From Chinchilla lanigera (lineage: Eukaryota; Chordata; Mammalia; Rodentia; Chinchillidae), in NCBI RefSeq assembly GCF_000276665.1, contig NW_004955466.1, positions 12,552,270-12,616,269 on the forward strand: 64,000 bases of DNA, read 5' to 3'. Of the stretch, positions 1-9,990 are shown one piece after another (within the stretch, counting starts at the first letter, position 1; each line of letters opens with the position of its first letter). The translations under genes and the position numbers were made by a program. The notes below the pieces were generated by a model, which saw only the letters and a list, made by a program, of their open reading frames with translations, made no database searches and had not been told where the DNA came from.

Positions 1-739
1 TGTCCATTGTAATACACTGAGGTTTGCTCAGAACAGGGTTCTGCATTCAGTTGTTTGTGTCTCCCTCTTTGAATGGCCATGGGCTCAGGATTGGGAGTTG
101 GGTTTGAGGAACCTGTACAAATGAATGTACATTGACATTCTGACTATGGCTGCTCTTGCAAATAATAAGGAATTGTGTGTCTTCTACCAGCATCTATGAA
201 ATAGTGGTAGGCTGACTTGTGAGTTTGCAAGTAGGGTGAAATCTCAGATCCTTTATAATTTTTGATGTGCCTTCTTTCTAGGCTTATTGAGATTATGGAA
301 TGTTCATATTGTATCAGGGACTCATATAAGTGGGTGTAATTCTCATGATACACGTGAAACTCTGTAATGAAAAAATCTCCGCTGGATTTCTGATCTATGT
401 CACTTTTAAGATAGTTTTAAATTTGTGTTTAGCAATTGAATACCTTTGTTACAATTCCAAACTTAGTATGACATTATCACGGTTTTCCTGGGAAAAAATC
501 TGCTTCCCCTTCCTGATATCCACGCCAATTTTACCCTTATAACTCTCTCCAGTGAGGAATCCAGCCTTTCCGAAATCCCCTTCCTGGTGGACAGTTCTGC
601 ATTTGTTTTTATAAGCGGGAGGTAAGCGAACAGGTCTTGTATATTCTAGCCAGGATCTGTCTGAATCCAAATCTTACATGCTTTCTGCCACATCATTTTC
701 TTTTCTGTAATAGAAAGAGTACCCACTGATGTTTACTGA
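1..739. other. unique sequence, no gene seen
   Basis: Non-repetitive AT-rich DNA. The short open frames on both strands (under 75 codons) show no recognisable motif and overlap each other, as expected by chance. No CpG cluster, tRNA-like fold or low-complexity tract is evident. Confidence 0.6.
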
Positions 740-955
740 AGACTTATTCTGCCCAAACACTCGAATAAAAGCTTCACATTTGTTCTGTTCCCTAATCCTC
801 ACAGCACCTCCAGGGGGTAAGTTCTATTATTATCATTTCCACACAGATGAAAAAACAATGGCTTAGAAAGTTAGCTAATGTCTGCAATCTACCACAGTAG
901 ATAGTGGAAAGGGATTCCCTACATCTGTCTTCTTAACTGTAAGACCATACTGTCT
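740..955 (-). mobile_element. MIR SINE, minus strand
   Basis: The plus strand reads as the reverse complement of the MIR core: an 'aatcctcacagc' block, then 'ctattattatcatttccaca', then 'cagatgaaaaaacaatggc', then a degenerate match to the reverse complement of 'tagctgtgtgacc'. MIRs are ancient tRNA-derived SINEs shared by all mammals, and the divergence fits that age. Ends are approximate. Confidence 0.75.
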
Positions 956-1468
956 CCCAGGAGGTCCTACCCAGGTGGTATCCAAATAACAGTAAATGGA
1001 GAAGGCTTTACTGAAATAAATTATTCCACCCACAAAATAGCCATTTTAGATTGCAAAGGTGACCTAGAGCTAGATGCAATGAAGTGAGGATTACACAGTC
1101 TTGATTTTCCATTGTAAAGGATTTTCGAGAATAAAAAGTTCCGCCCTGTTACATATTTTCAGACTTGGTCTTTTGGCATTTGATTATATCTTTACATCAG
1201 CTGAGATCTTTCCCTCCCAAAATGATGAATATTGGGCAATTTATTCATTTTGGCTTGGTCAGACTGGGACTATTGCTTTTATAATGATGATAATGATAGC
1301 ACACAAATATTTTAACCATAACACAACCACGAATCCATTCCCTCTTTTATTTATAACAATGCCAGATATAAATAACTACCAGATAGCCCATCAGCTAAGC
1401 ATTATTTTGGTCTTTGTTTTCTTGCTGACCTGAGCTTTATCTTGCACTGTATTCTTTCATTTAATTCC
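956..1468. other. unique sequence with a 110-codon frame
   Basis: AT-rich unique DNA. An open frame of 110 codons runs at 1101-1433 on the plus strand. Its translation is hydrophobic because the DNA is AT-rich, and I see no domain, splice-site pair or codon pattern that supports coding. It is more likely a chance frame. The block could hold conserved non-coding sequence, which cannot be judged without alignment. Confidence 0.5.
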
Positions 1469-1870
1469 TGTCTTACTTTTTGCATTGCTGAGACAAAATA
1501 TCTGACACCCAAAGGCAAAGGAGGAAAGCTTTGTTTAACTCACAGTTTGTAGAGGCTTCAGTACATAATCAGCTGGCTTGAAGGCAGGGTGGTGTGGAAG
1601 ACAGGCATGGTAGAGGAGAAACATTTCAATGCAGGCAGAAGACAACAAAAGCAAGCAACGGGTGACCACAGCTGTTTGTATCCCTTATATCTTATCCAGG
1701 CTACCTAGGGTGGGTAGCACTCACACCCTTAATCCTAGCGCCTTTGATCCTAGCACTGCTCCATGAATCAATCCCAGCCTCACACACCCTAGATTCAGAC
1801 ACCTCTGCAAAAGCCCCATGTATGACTGCATGAGGCTTTGGAGGAAGGCATTCTGACACAAGTCATAATA
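1469..1870 (-). mobile_element. MaLR-type solo LTR (family A), minus strand
   Basis: Solo LTR of about 400 bp bounded by TG and CA on its own strand. It is flanked on both sides by the identical 5-bp target duplication 'attcc' (1464-1468 and 1871-1875), the length expected for ERVL/MaLR integration. Read on the minus strand it aligns along its length with the LTR at 24198-24578: the same start 'gacttgtgtc', the block 'gctgggattgattcatgg', and the end 'tattttgtctcagcaatg'. It has no internal region, so it is a product of LTR-LTR recombination. Confidence 0.88.
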
Positions 1871-2009
1871 ATTCCTTTGTGAGATCTTTTAAATTCCATC
1901 AAATGCAATATTATCTAAGCTTTGTTGTATGCCATAATATTTATGAGTCATTAGTCTGGAAAAAAGGAAAGAAAGCTTTATCAAGGTCTATGAGGCATGT
2001 GACAGTATT

Positions 2010-2262
2010 ACAGAGGCAGCATAGTAAACAAAAACAAAGTGGTTCAAATACGGGTCAGTGCTCAGTTTTCCCATTTGCTGTTTGAGTGATTTTGTCAAGC
2101 TTCTTAGTTCTCACACATCTCAGTTTTTCATCTATAAAATGAGAAGCTGTTATTTATCTCATAGAGTGTTCGTGAGGATAAGAGGCAATATGTTTAAAAT
2201 AACTGACCAGAGTACATGCTGAAGAAGCTCAACTGTTATTGTTGTTTTAAAGATAGTCATCA
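2010..2262 (+). mobile_element. MIR SINE, plus strand
   Basis: MIR core order is visible: 'gtgattttgtcaagcttctt', 'ctcagtttttcatctataaa', 'atgagaagctgttatttatc', 'tcgtgaggataagaggcaat', then a degenerate 3' end. Strongly diverged, as is usual for this family. Confidence 0.78.
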
Positions 2263-3115
2263 TCATTATTGTTAATTGGTCATTATTAATGTTTTTGTAT
2301 CTTCATAGATCTATTTACAACCTCACTAATTAGATAATAAGTAATGCTCATGGAAATAATTATTTTTTTCCCTCAAGTAAATTTCAATAATGTTCAGACT
2401 TTCTACCTTTCTGTAAGTTAAATTGTTTTCTACCACAAGAACGCATTTCACACAAAACCCTTAAATAACAGAATTCCAAACTTTTAACATTTGTAAAATT
2501 TGGACCCGGGGACATCCGAATATTATTTTCTTGGCCCTGCTACCATCTGGGTCTGCAGCTTCCTCTGCGTCGTGTGACTACTGTACCTCTGTGACAAATG
2601 CCCCAGCATCTTACAAGAGTCAAAAGAAGCCTTTCTGATGTGTAATAAGAATCACACAGCGTTTTCCATGTAACCTTAGTTCCTATCTTGCTTCCAGTGT
2701 TTCCGCTCCAAACATTTCCTTCAATTAAACGCTGGTTTCTGAAAACATACCATTTCTTTCCTATTTTGTTTGTTTCTCTTAGAATGTTCTCTGCCACCTT
2801 TTTCCCTCTTAAAATCCTACCATTTTCCCAAGGAGAGCTCCAACATCATTTCCCTGGAGGTATACCCCACTATTATACAAGCCTGGTCTTCCTACCTTTA
2901 TAACACAGAGATTTTTCTGCTCATTAGACCCTTCACTCAAATATTTTCAGGTAGATGAGCTATTTGTGCATTTTGACCTTCTGGAGAGAGAAACCATTGC
3001 TGCAGAGTGCCTAAGAGAGTCCTTTACAATCATAGATGCCAATCTAGGATCACAGGAAGAATAAGTAAATAATGACTGATTTGTTTGAAAGGAAAACACT
3101 CAAACCTTGGCTGGT
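2263..3115. other. unique sequence, no gene seen
   Basis: AT-rich then mixed-composition unique DNA. The two overlapping plus frames at 2688-2958 and the opposing frame at 2540-2797 are chance frames in a pyrimidine-rich stretch. No repeat family is recognised. Confidence 0.5.
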
Positions 3116-3117
3116 CT

Positions 3118-3330
3118 AGCAGGAATGCCACACAAGACAGAGCTGCAGACCTGGTCTGGCTGCCTATTATGTGCATGACTTGGGAAAAAATTTAACCTCT
3201 TTGAACTCCGCTTCTTTATCTGTAAAAACATGAATTATTCTGCCTCTGTCTTTGCTCTACCTACCTATGAGACAGTTGTGATAACCAAACCAAGAAACGT
3301 ATGCAGCCTGTAAATGCTAAACTAAGTGAT
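3118..3330 (+). mobile_element. MIR SINE, plus strand
   Basis: Contains 'gcatgacttgggaaaaaatt', 'taacctctttgaactccgct', 'tctttatctgtaaaaacatg' and 'agacagttgtgataaccaaa' in MIR consensus order (splice-like 'tgtgaccttgggcaagt' block first, then 'cctcatctgtaaaatg', then 'ggttgttgtgaggatt'). Confidence 0.75.
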
Positions 3331-3454
3331 TAAATTCCTAGACAGCTGGGCAATACAGCTTACACTGAACAGCAAGGTTGTTACCTCACTCCATCGAAGG
3401 ATATGTTATCAAACTCATTTGATGTTACATAACTAGGAGAATTTACTTAGTCCG

Positions 3455-3985
3455 CTGTTTTTCTATTCATTCATTTGCTCATTCATTCATGCAGTATATA
3501 TTGTGTGCCTCTATATACCAAGTACCGCAGGAGGCACTGGCAAATATCCACACAGTCCCCTGAGCTGAAGGGCCTTACACTATTCTAAGGTCGCCCTAAA
3601 ATAGACAGGCAAGCAAGCAAGCAAATAAGCTCGCAAATAAGGTAATTCTAGGTGAGGATAAGAGGCAGAAAACAAGTACAGCAAGGCAAGAGAATAGTGG
3701 GAGTGAGCAGCATCAGAGTATTCAGGGGCCGTCTCGGGAGAGCAACACATGCAGACCAGGAGCCTGCACGGGGACCAGGAGCCAGCAAGCGCACATGCTT
3801 TGAGGGAGATCAGGTCTGGGAGGACTGAAGGGTGACGAGCTGAGGGTGGAGGCAGAACGACCTCGAGATGGGCCCTGTGGGTAGTGGAAGGTGATCTTCG
3901 TGCTCAGAGAGATTAAGAAAGAGCAGGAATAGATTTTCTTTGGCAGTAGAAATCAAGAGGCTTAAGACTGGTGTGATTCTGATGA
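3455..3985 (-). mobile_element. L2 LINE 3' region, minus strand
   Basis: The left part 'attcattcatgcagtatata' followed by 'tgtgtgcctctatataccaa' matches the L2 3' terminus ('attcattcaacaaatatttattgagcacc'). The body continues into the purine-rich L2 3' segment about batch size, glucose-like 'gagggagatcaggtctggga'. A short (AAGC)n run lies inside at about 3608-3625. Old and degenerate; the right end is uncertain. Confidence 0.65.
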
Positions 3986-3999
3986 GAACTTACCCCTCT

Positions 4000-5310
4000 G
4001 AACAGTGCTTTTGGGTATTCACATTTACATAACCATATCTGAAGGGAGTTTTGTGCTTTACATTTTTACTACTTTTACATAAATAAAAGCAAAAGGATCT
4101 TAACATTGCCCACAATTGTCAGTATTTTACTAGAAAGCTATTTTTTCTTTTCAGAAGCTATTCTTTTGATGAATTATTGCACTCTTTACTATCATTTAAT
4201 GATCACCAATACTTACTGGAAAATCTGAATTAACATATTTAAAAACATGTTTAATTTGATTCCATTTGTAGTATTTCTTTCTGTAAGAAGTGCTAGGCTT
4301 TCTCATTGGTACTGGGTGAAGGGGGAAAAACTCCACAATCTCTCCTGGGGTCCTCCTGGACCCCCTCACACATAAATAAGATCTCTCACCGGGGTGGGTG
4401 CTGAGGAAGAGTTGCCATAACAGGAAAGGACCAAGTAAGAAAAACTAGGGCAGGGTTAACTGAGTCAAACATCACATTAATGATTGGATTAGAGTGGTCT
4501 GTAACCAGCTTCTACCCTCACCCTTCCTGGTAGATAAACGGCATGTAAATAAATGGTAAGGTGCTCCAAACCCTTTTGGTCTCTTAAGTGTGTAATCTTT
4601 TCTCGGGAATCTGCTTGTACTGCTAATTTGCTCAGCACACTGACATGCTGTCTCCACCTTTGCCTTTTCAAGACAGGGGAGCCAGCCCTGCCGTTACACT
4701 AGAGCCATTACTGAATGACTGTGGATATTTGGCTGATGAAGAGAGTCCTCCTTCGTCCTGTGAGTCCTCTTCTCCCTTTCTCCCACTTCCCCCGGGGCAT
4801 TGGAAAGCTGCCAGAGCTAAGCGCTCCTTCCAGGCCTGGCCACATGTCATCGCTCTGGTCAGGGCAGTGCCCCTCCTGTGATCTCCGCAGCTCCCTGATG
4901 CCAGAACCCACTCAGCCCAACCGTGTGGCTCCCTCCAGGCGGCCACTCTCTGCCAGGCATTGGACTTCAGGCTCCTAAATGTGAATCTGTCAGGCTGAGA
5001 ACATAAGTGCTCCAGCCCATTATTAGCTGATAGAATGCTTATAAAAAAGGACTTTATAAACCAAGGCACGAATACATAATTTCATGAGCAAAGCGGCAGT
5101 GTGCAGTCCTGGGTTTAAAGCTGAAAGCCTTTCTAATGTGTTGCCAGAGGATTAAATGCTATCACTGTGTTTCAGGCAGTGATTTTTATTACATGTTTCA
5201 TTCAGGATTTGGCATGGAAAAAGAAGGAATTTTGCACACATTAAATTGAAATTAGATGGCAGTGCATTGCTATTTGTAGCCTGGATGCCATTGTTTTGAG
5301 AACATTATCT
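4000..5310. other. unique sequence, possible conserved non-coding block at the right
   Basis: No repeat recognised. The 4640-4980 part is GC-richer than its surroundings and yields long overlapping frames on both strands (up to 133 codons, minus, 4668-5069), but these oppose one another and show no domain. The 5030-5300 part is repeat-free, evenly composed and lacks low complexity, a texture often seen in conserved non-coding DNA. Nothing in it identifies a gene. Confidence 0.4.
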
Positions 5311-5689
5311 TCTGTTGAGGCATTCTCTCTTCTCTGTCTTGTCTCTTTCACTCTCTGTCTCACTCTCTTCTCAAACAGGCATTCACCACCTTTCAGTTCT
5401 TAATACATCCTTTTTCCATAATGCCTGGTGCTTTCCAAAATTATGTTTCCAGGTGACGAGTGCAGTGGTGGGTTTGCCTATCAGGAGGGCAACAAACCAG
5501 TGCTCATGGGAATGTACAGAAAATCAAGGATTCACATTTGCAGAGAAAAAGATCTAGGACTCTTGCGTTGTACTTCACAGAGGTGTCCATGGCCAGGCCA
5601 GTGGGTAGAAGGCTGTGGCTCTAGATGGCTACTCTAGGTTAGAATAAAACTTGTGCATCTGAGTTTCACTTAAAAAATCATTTTAGATC

Positions 5690-6085
5690 CTGGTTGACTG
5701 GATATTATGTTAAGTGAAACCAGCCAGACACACAAAGACAAAGGCTGCCTGATCTCACTCAGACGTCAAATCTAAATAAGTTGATCTCATAGAAACCGAG
5801 AGTAGAGTTATGGTTACCAGTGGAGAGTAGTGGAGAGTGAGGTTAATACAGTGTTACAGTTAAATAAGAAAAAGTAATCCTGGCCTTTTATTGCATTGCA
5901 GGGTAACTATAATTAACAGTGATACGCTATATACCTCAAAATATTTAGAAGAGAGGATTTCCAATGTCCTCACTGCAAGAAATGATACAATGTTAATTAC
6001 CCTAACTCGGTCATTGCCTAGTATATACATGAATCAAAACATCAATTGTACTGCATTAATATGTACAACTAGGACTTGAAATGAT
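5690..6085 (+). mobile_element. L1M LINE 3' end, plus strand
   Basis: End of ORF2 and 3' UTR of an old L1 (L1MA/L1MB type). Seen in order: 'ggatattatgttaagtgaaa', 'agccagacacacaaagacaa', 'gttgatctcatagaaaccga', 'ggttaccagtggagagtagt', and near the end 'ttaattaccctaactcggtc' and 'atatgtacaactaggac'. The upstream reading frame is absent, so the copy is 5' truncated. Confidence 0.85.
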
Positions 6086-6217
6086 TTTTATTTATTTTGA
6101 CTAGTCCCAGTTGATCAAGCCTTTGGAGAGTATGGGCCACACTCTGGTTTTACTCACGTATGGCAAACAGGATCCCCCCAAGTCTGACCATCAACTAGCC
6201 CCCTTTCCTCCTCTAAC

Positions 6218-6952
6218 ATAGAAGTTACTCCTTATCTGTGGTTGTGCTTTCTGTGGCTTTAGTTACCTGTGGTCAGTGATGGTTGAGAATAGTAAATGGG
6301 AGATTACAGAAATAATTCGTAACTTTTGAATTGTGTGGGATTTTTGGGTAGTAAAATGAAATGTGCCATCTGGCTTCCTCCTGCTTGGTTCTGCTGGGCA
6401 TGTGAATCATCCCTTTGCCCAGTGTATCTACACTGCTTATGCTACCCTCCTGTCGGTCACTGAGGAGCCATCATTGCCGTCAGATTAACTGTTGTGGTAT
6501 CACAGTTATTGTGTTTACGTAACTATTTATTATGGCAGTAGGGATTGAACCCAAAGCGTTTGCACTGTGCTACCTCCCCAGCCCTTTTTTATTTTGAGAC
6601 AGGGTCTCGCTAAGTCACCAAATTGCCCCATCAAAGCTTGAACGCGTGACCCTCCTACCTTGGCCTCCCAGAGTATGGAGTTATAGGTATGTACCACCAC
6701 ACCTGGCTAAGTGACCCTTATTTTAATAATGGCTCCAAAGTTCAATAGCAGCGCCACTACAATTTTATTACAGTGTGTTGTTGTATTTGTTACTGTTGCT
6801 CGTGTCTTACTGCACCTAAGTTATTAATTAGATTTTGTCATAGTTATGTATGCATAGGAAAAGTCACCATCTATATAGACTTAATACTGTCTGTTGTTTT
6901 TCAAATCCACTGGGGTCTTGAAACGTATCCTCTGCGATAAGGGAGGGGGCCA
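6218..6952 (+). mobile_element. Tigger DNA transposon derivative, split by a SINE
   Basis: The left arm shows 'ttatctgtggttgtgctttc' and 'tgtggctttagttacctgtg', and continues with 'gtgaatcatccctttgccca'. The right arm ends with 'cactggggtcttgaaacgta' and 'ctgcgataagggaggggg'. These are the subterminal regions of Tigger1-like elements of the TcMar group. 'ataatggctccaaag' after the SINE corresponds to the transposase start region, but the transposase body is missing, so this is a deleted, non-autonomous derivative. A B1-ID SINE interrupts it at about 6525-6714. Confidence 0.82.
6525..6714 (-). mobile_element. B1-ID composite SINE, minus strand
   Basis: On the minus strand a 7SL-derived B1 half ('ccaggtgtggtggtacatac' at its start, then 'ggaggccaaggtaggagggt') is followed by an A-rich linker ('aaaataaaaaa') and a tRNA-Ala-derived ID half ('gctggggaggtagcacagtg'). 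This two-part structure is known from several rodent families. It sits inside a Tigger copy; the flanks 'gtaactatttatta' and 'gtgacccttatttta' look like a worn target duplication. Confidence 0.82.
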
Positions 6953-8537
6953 CTCTATTTTCTACTCTAATTTCTTCCCTAGAAACAAAATTTTATCTTC
7001 CTAATGGCTGGCACCAGAGATCCTCTTTGTGGGGTTGCTTTATGAGAAAAAGTACCGTAATATTGATAGTGACAACTAAGGGTTAAACACAAGACACCAG
7101 TGCAGAGGAGCAGGCTGGCCCATACCTCACTGGGAAAGGCATGTAGCTCGGCATAAAACCAAGGCAGCAGTGGCTGCAGACAGGGTGGGGAAGAAGAGCA
7201 CAAGACAGGGGCCTGTGGGTTGCAGCAGTAGAGTAAGAAGTCCATGGGGGCCCCGGGTGGCCCGAGGCACACTTAACAAAGGCTTGCCCATTTCTCCATC
7301 TGCATTTCTGAGACATCAGTGTCTATGCATCTTTGCTCAAACGGGTTCAGGAGAGAAGCAGGGCTGATGAGCTCCTGTAGAGCAAGGGCCTGGTGGGGTG
7401 GTGGTTGCCAGTAGCTGTGGACAGACATAGCCAGTGTGCAGCAGCTGGAGGCCAGAGGACCCCAGGTGGGTGGGCCTTCAGGGTTTCTGTGGAAATGTTA
7501 GGTGAGAGAACTGGATTGTCTTCGACATGGACTCTGGAGATTTGAGCCCATTTTCCTTGGGATCAGGAAAGCCTTCTATTGACTTTGGGTTATACAGTCC
7601 TCTAGTTTCAGTGGGCCTATATGCAGAACTTTGTGATAGGTGCTATGAAAATGATGGTAATGACATGGTTTGCAAAGATCTCTGGCTTGTAGCTGGACAA
7701 AATGAGGACAAAAATTCTTGGTGCAATTAGGCAAGGAAGCAGTGGTTTTTTTAAAAAAAAATTCCTATGGGCAACTTCGCTGTAGAATAGCAATTCCACT
7801 CTGTTTATATAAGCATTTTTCTATTGGCATATATTCAAATCCATGGAAAATCATAGAAAATCTAGTTGTAACCTTTCATGGGTCATGCTCTGACAACATG
7901 ACTAAGTCTTATGACTAAGGCTTTCAGAAGGAAATTGGGTTGTTTCCCATCACACATATGTTCTGGAGCCATGGGTCATTCTTCTGTGGATTGCTGCATT
8001 TGTGGATTGGATCTGGGGGCTCTTCTTCCCATCTGTGTCTCCTTTCTCATTTGCAAACATGAAGGCAGCATTTTACCTGTGGACAGCACACATGGTGCTA
8101 CCACATGCTGTGGCTTGCGTTCCCTCCCATCTGCTCCACTAAGTGGCTGCCCCAGATTCCCGAGGTCTCTCCCAGCTTCCTTCATGACCTCCTTAGACCC
8201 ATTTCAGAGGTTGCCTTCCTTTGTACCCAGCTTCTCCTCATGGGTGGGGAGCTATGGGAAGAAAATTTGAGAATACCCTGAGGCTGATTTTTTTCCAACT
8301 TACAGACCCTCTTTCTCCTTCTGCTTAGAGAAGCATTACTGTCAGCAAGTAGAGTGACTTTGTCTGTGTTTATTGTTCTGAGTGAAAAACAATACAAGGT
8401 ATGTAGTTGTGTGGACAGTATGCATATATACACGAGTTTGTTTATGTGTATGTGTCTGCGTGTACAAGGAGAATGGAAAAAGAAGGGAAACCTAATCACT
8501 TAATGACGCACAATCATTTTTCGTGGGCAATTATGGA
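6953..8537. other. unique sequence, no gene seen
   Basis: Mixed composition. Longest frames are 119 codons (plus, 7911-8270) and 105 codons (minus, 8182-8499). They overlap on opposite strands and lack recognisable domains. No repeat family identified. Confidence 0.45.
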
Positions 8538-8541
8538 AAAT

Positions 8542-8560
8542 GTTTTTTTTTTTTTTTTTG
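8542..8560. repeat. poly(T) run
   Basis: A near-pure run of T. It could be the reverse-strand tail of a very degraded retroposon, but no recognisable element body follows it on the right. Confidence 0.7.
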
Positions 8561-9809
8561 GTAACAGTACATGCAATCTCTAAAACAGTATTACAATTCT
8601 AAAACAGTATTACCTTGTCACTAAAAACATTTCATTTTGTGAGGTCAAATGTCAAAATGGCAAGCTGCACAATCTGCAGAACGTGATGGTTTTACCTGTC
8701 TTTGATCATTTTGTATCTTTGAAGCTCATGGGGCCAAGAGGAGGTATTTGAAGAATCTAGGGGTGAGGGTATGAACTGGTACCAACACTCAGCTACATGT
8801 TCATCCGAGAGGGATGCTTTTGTGCCTCGAGGCTGGAGGGCAGAAGCTGTCATTTGAGAGAATGGATTTTAAATGCTCTGTGAATACCTGGCTTTACCTT
8901 TCTACCTGTAGCCTGTACCATTTATGCTTCTTGGTTGCAAGCAACAGAAATGGACTCTGTTTATTTTAAGCAAAAGAAAATTTGTTGCAAAGATATTTTA
9001 GGCTCACAAAAGCAATAGGAACCTGAAGAATGAGCTTAGGGAATTGGAAGCAGTCACATTTTCCTCCAGATCAGGTGACCAAATTTCAGCTTCCCGAGTC
9101 CTGTTGCAGAGACAGGCGGCTCCACATACCAGCTGCCTTGCTGCATAGACCAGACCATCTCATTCTTCCCTTGCATGCGCAGGATTTGGAGATCCGTGGG
9201 GAGCAGCCCTTGGGCCGCTCTGTCTTGCCCAGAAAGCTTCACAGGACTGGGAGGAGGAGGGTCTTGGCCCTTCCATTCTCTATGGTGCAGTGATGCTTTC
9301 CCTTCGCTCCAAGACTACTCAGCATCAGGGGGGCTCCAAAAGAGGGAGAATGGGGTTCCAGCCAGGCATTCATAGGACTTTGATGCTGTCAAGCTGAAGA
9401 AGGATTCAGGTCTATCACTAGCTCTGTAACTCCAGGATTTTGCTCTGGTTGGGTTTCTTCTCCCTGTTCTAGGTCCAGGTCCAAAGGCCACATTTCTAGG
9501 GGTAGCTGTCCAGGGGAAACAGCAGTGAGTGGCTGGCTCCCTTGTAAAGTGAGGACTCCAGCACCTCGCAGGAGCATCTCAAAGTGCTCCTCTGAAGATT
9601 ACATAGGCTATTGGTAAAGGGCCTCGTACTGTACCTGACACTCAGTAATCCTTCCCAGATATTGTGCCCTGTCCCTTACTATACTGTTTCCCAAGGGACA
9701 ATGTCCATACAAGTGTGGATCAGCCATCAATTTGTGTATTGTACTGGTCTTACTTAATGCCACTGCCTTTATTTTTCTCAGTAGGCGAGGACTGAAGATT
9801 TTGTCTCGT
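8561..9809. other. mostly unique; possible unclassified old repeat
   Basis: The stretch at about 8930-9560 begins 'ttggttgcaagcaacagaaa' and 'ggctcacaaaagcaatagga', which resembles the antisense start of a common old mammalian interspersed repeat whose name I cannot fix. No coding evidence is seen. Confidence 0.3.
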
Positions 9810-9990
9810 AGTGTTACCATTTAGTAATTGTGCAAGTTATCTAGCCTCTGAGACTGGTTGCCCTTGCCTGTATAGGGGAGATAATAATCCCACCCACACC
9901 GAAGTCTTCATCCTGCATTCAGCAAGATAACTCAGTGAAGGACTCAGCACAGTGCTTAGCAGCAGGAATCACTCCCTACATGTCAATAAT
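9810..9990 (+). mobile_element. MIR SINE, plus strand
   Basis: Order of blocks: 'attgtgcaagttatctagcc', 'ggggagataataatcccacc', then 'actcagcacagtgcttagca'. This is the MIR core followed by its 3' part. Confidence 0.7.

Noticed and set aside
1101..1433. 110-codon plus frame with a membrane-protein look
   Set aside because: Hydrophobicity follows from AT-rich DNA. No splice signals, domain or signal for expression are seen.
4668..5069. 133-codon minus frame
   Set aside because: Opposed by plus frames over the same DNA. No start context, splice site or domain supports it.
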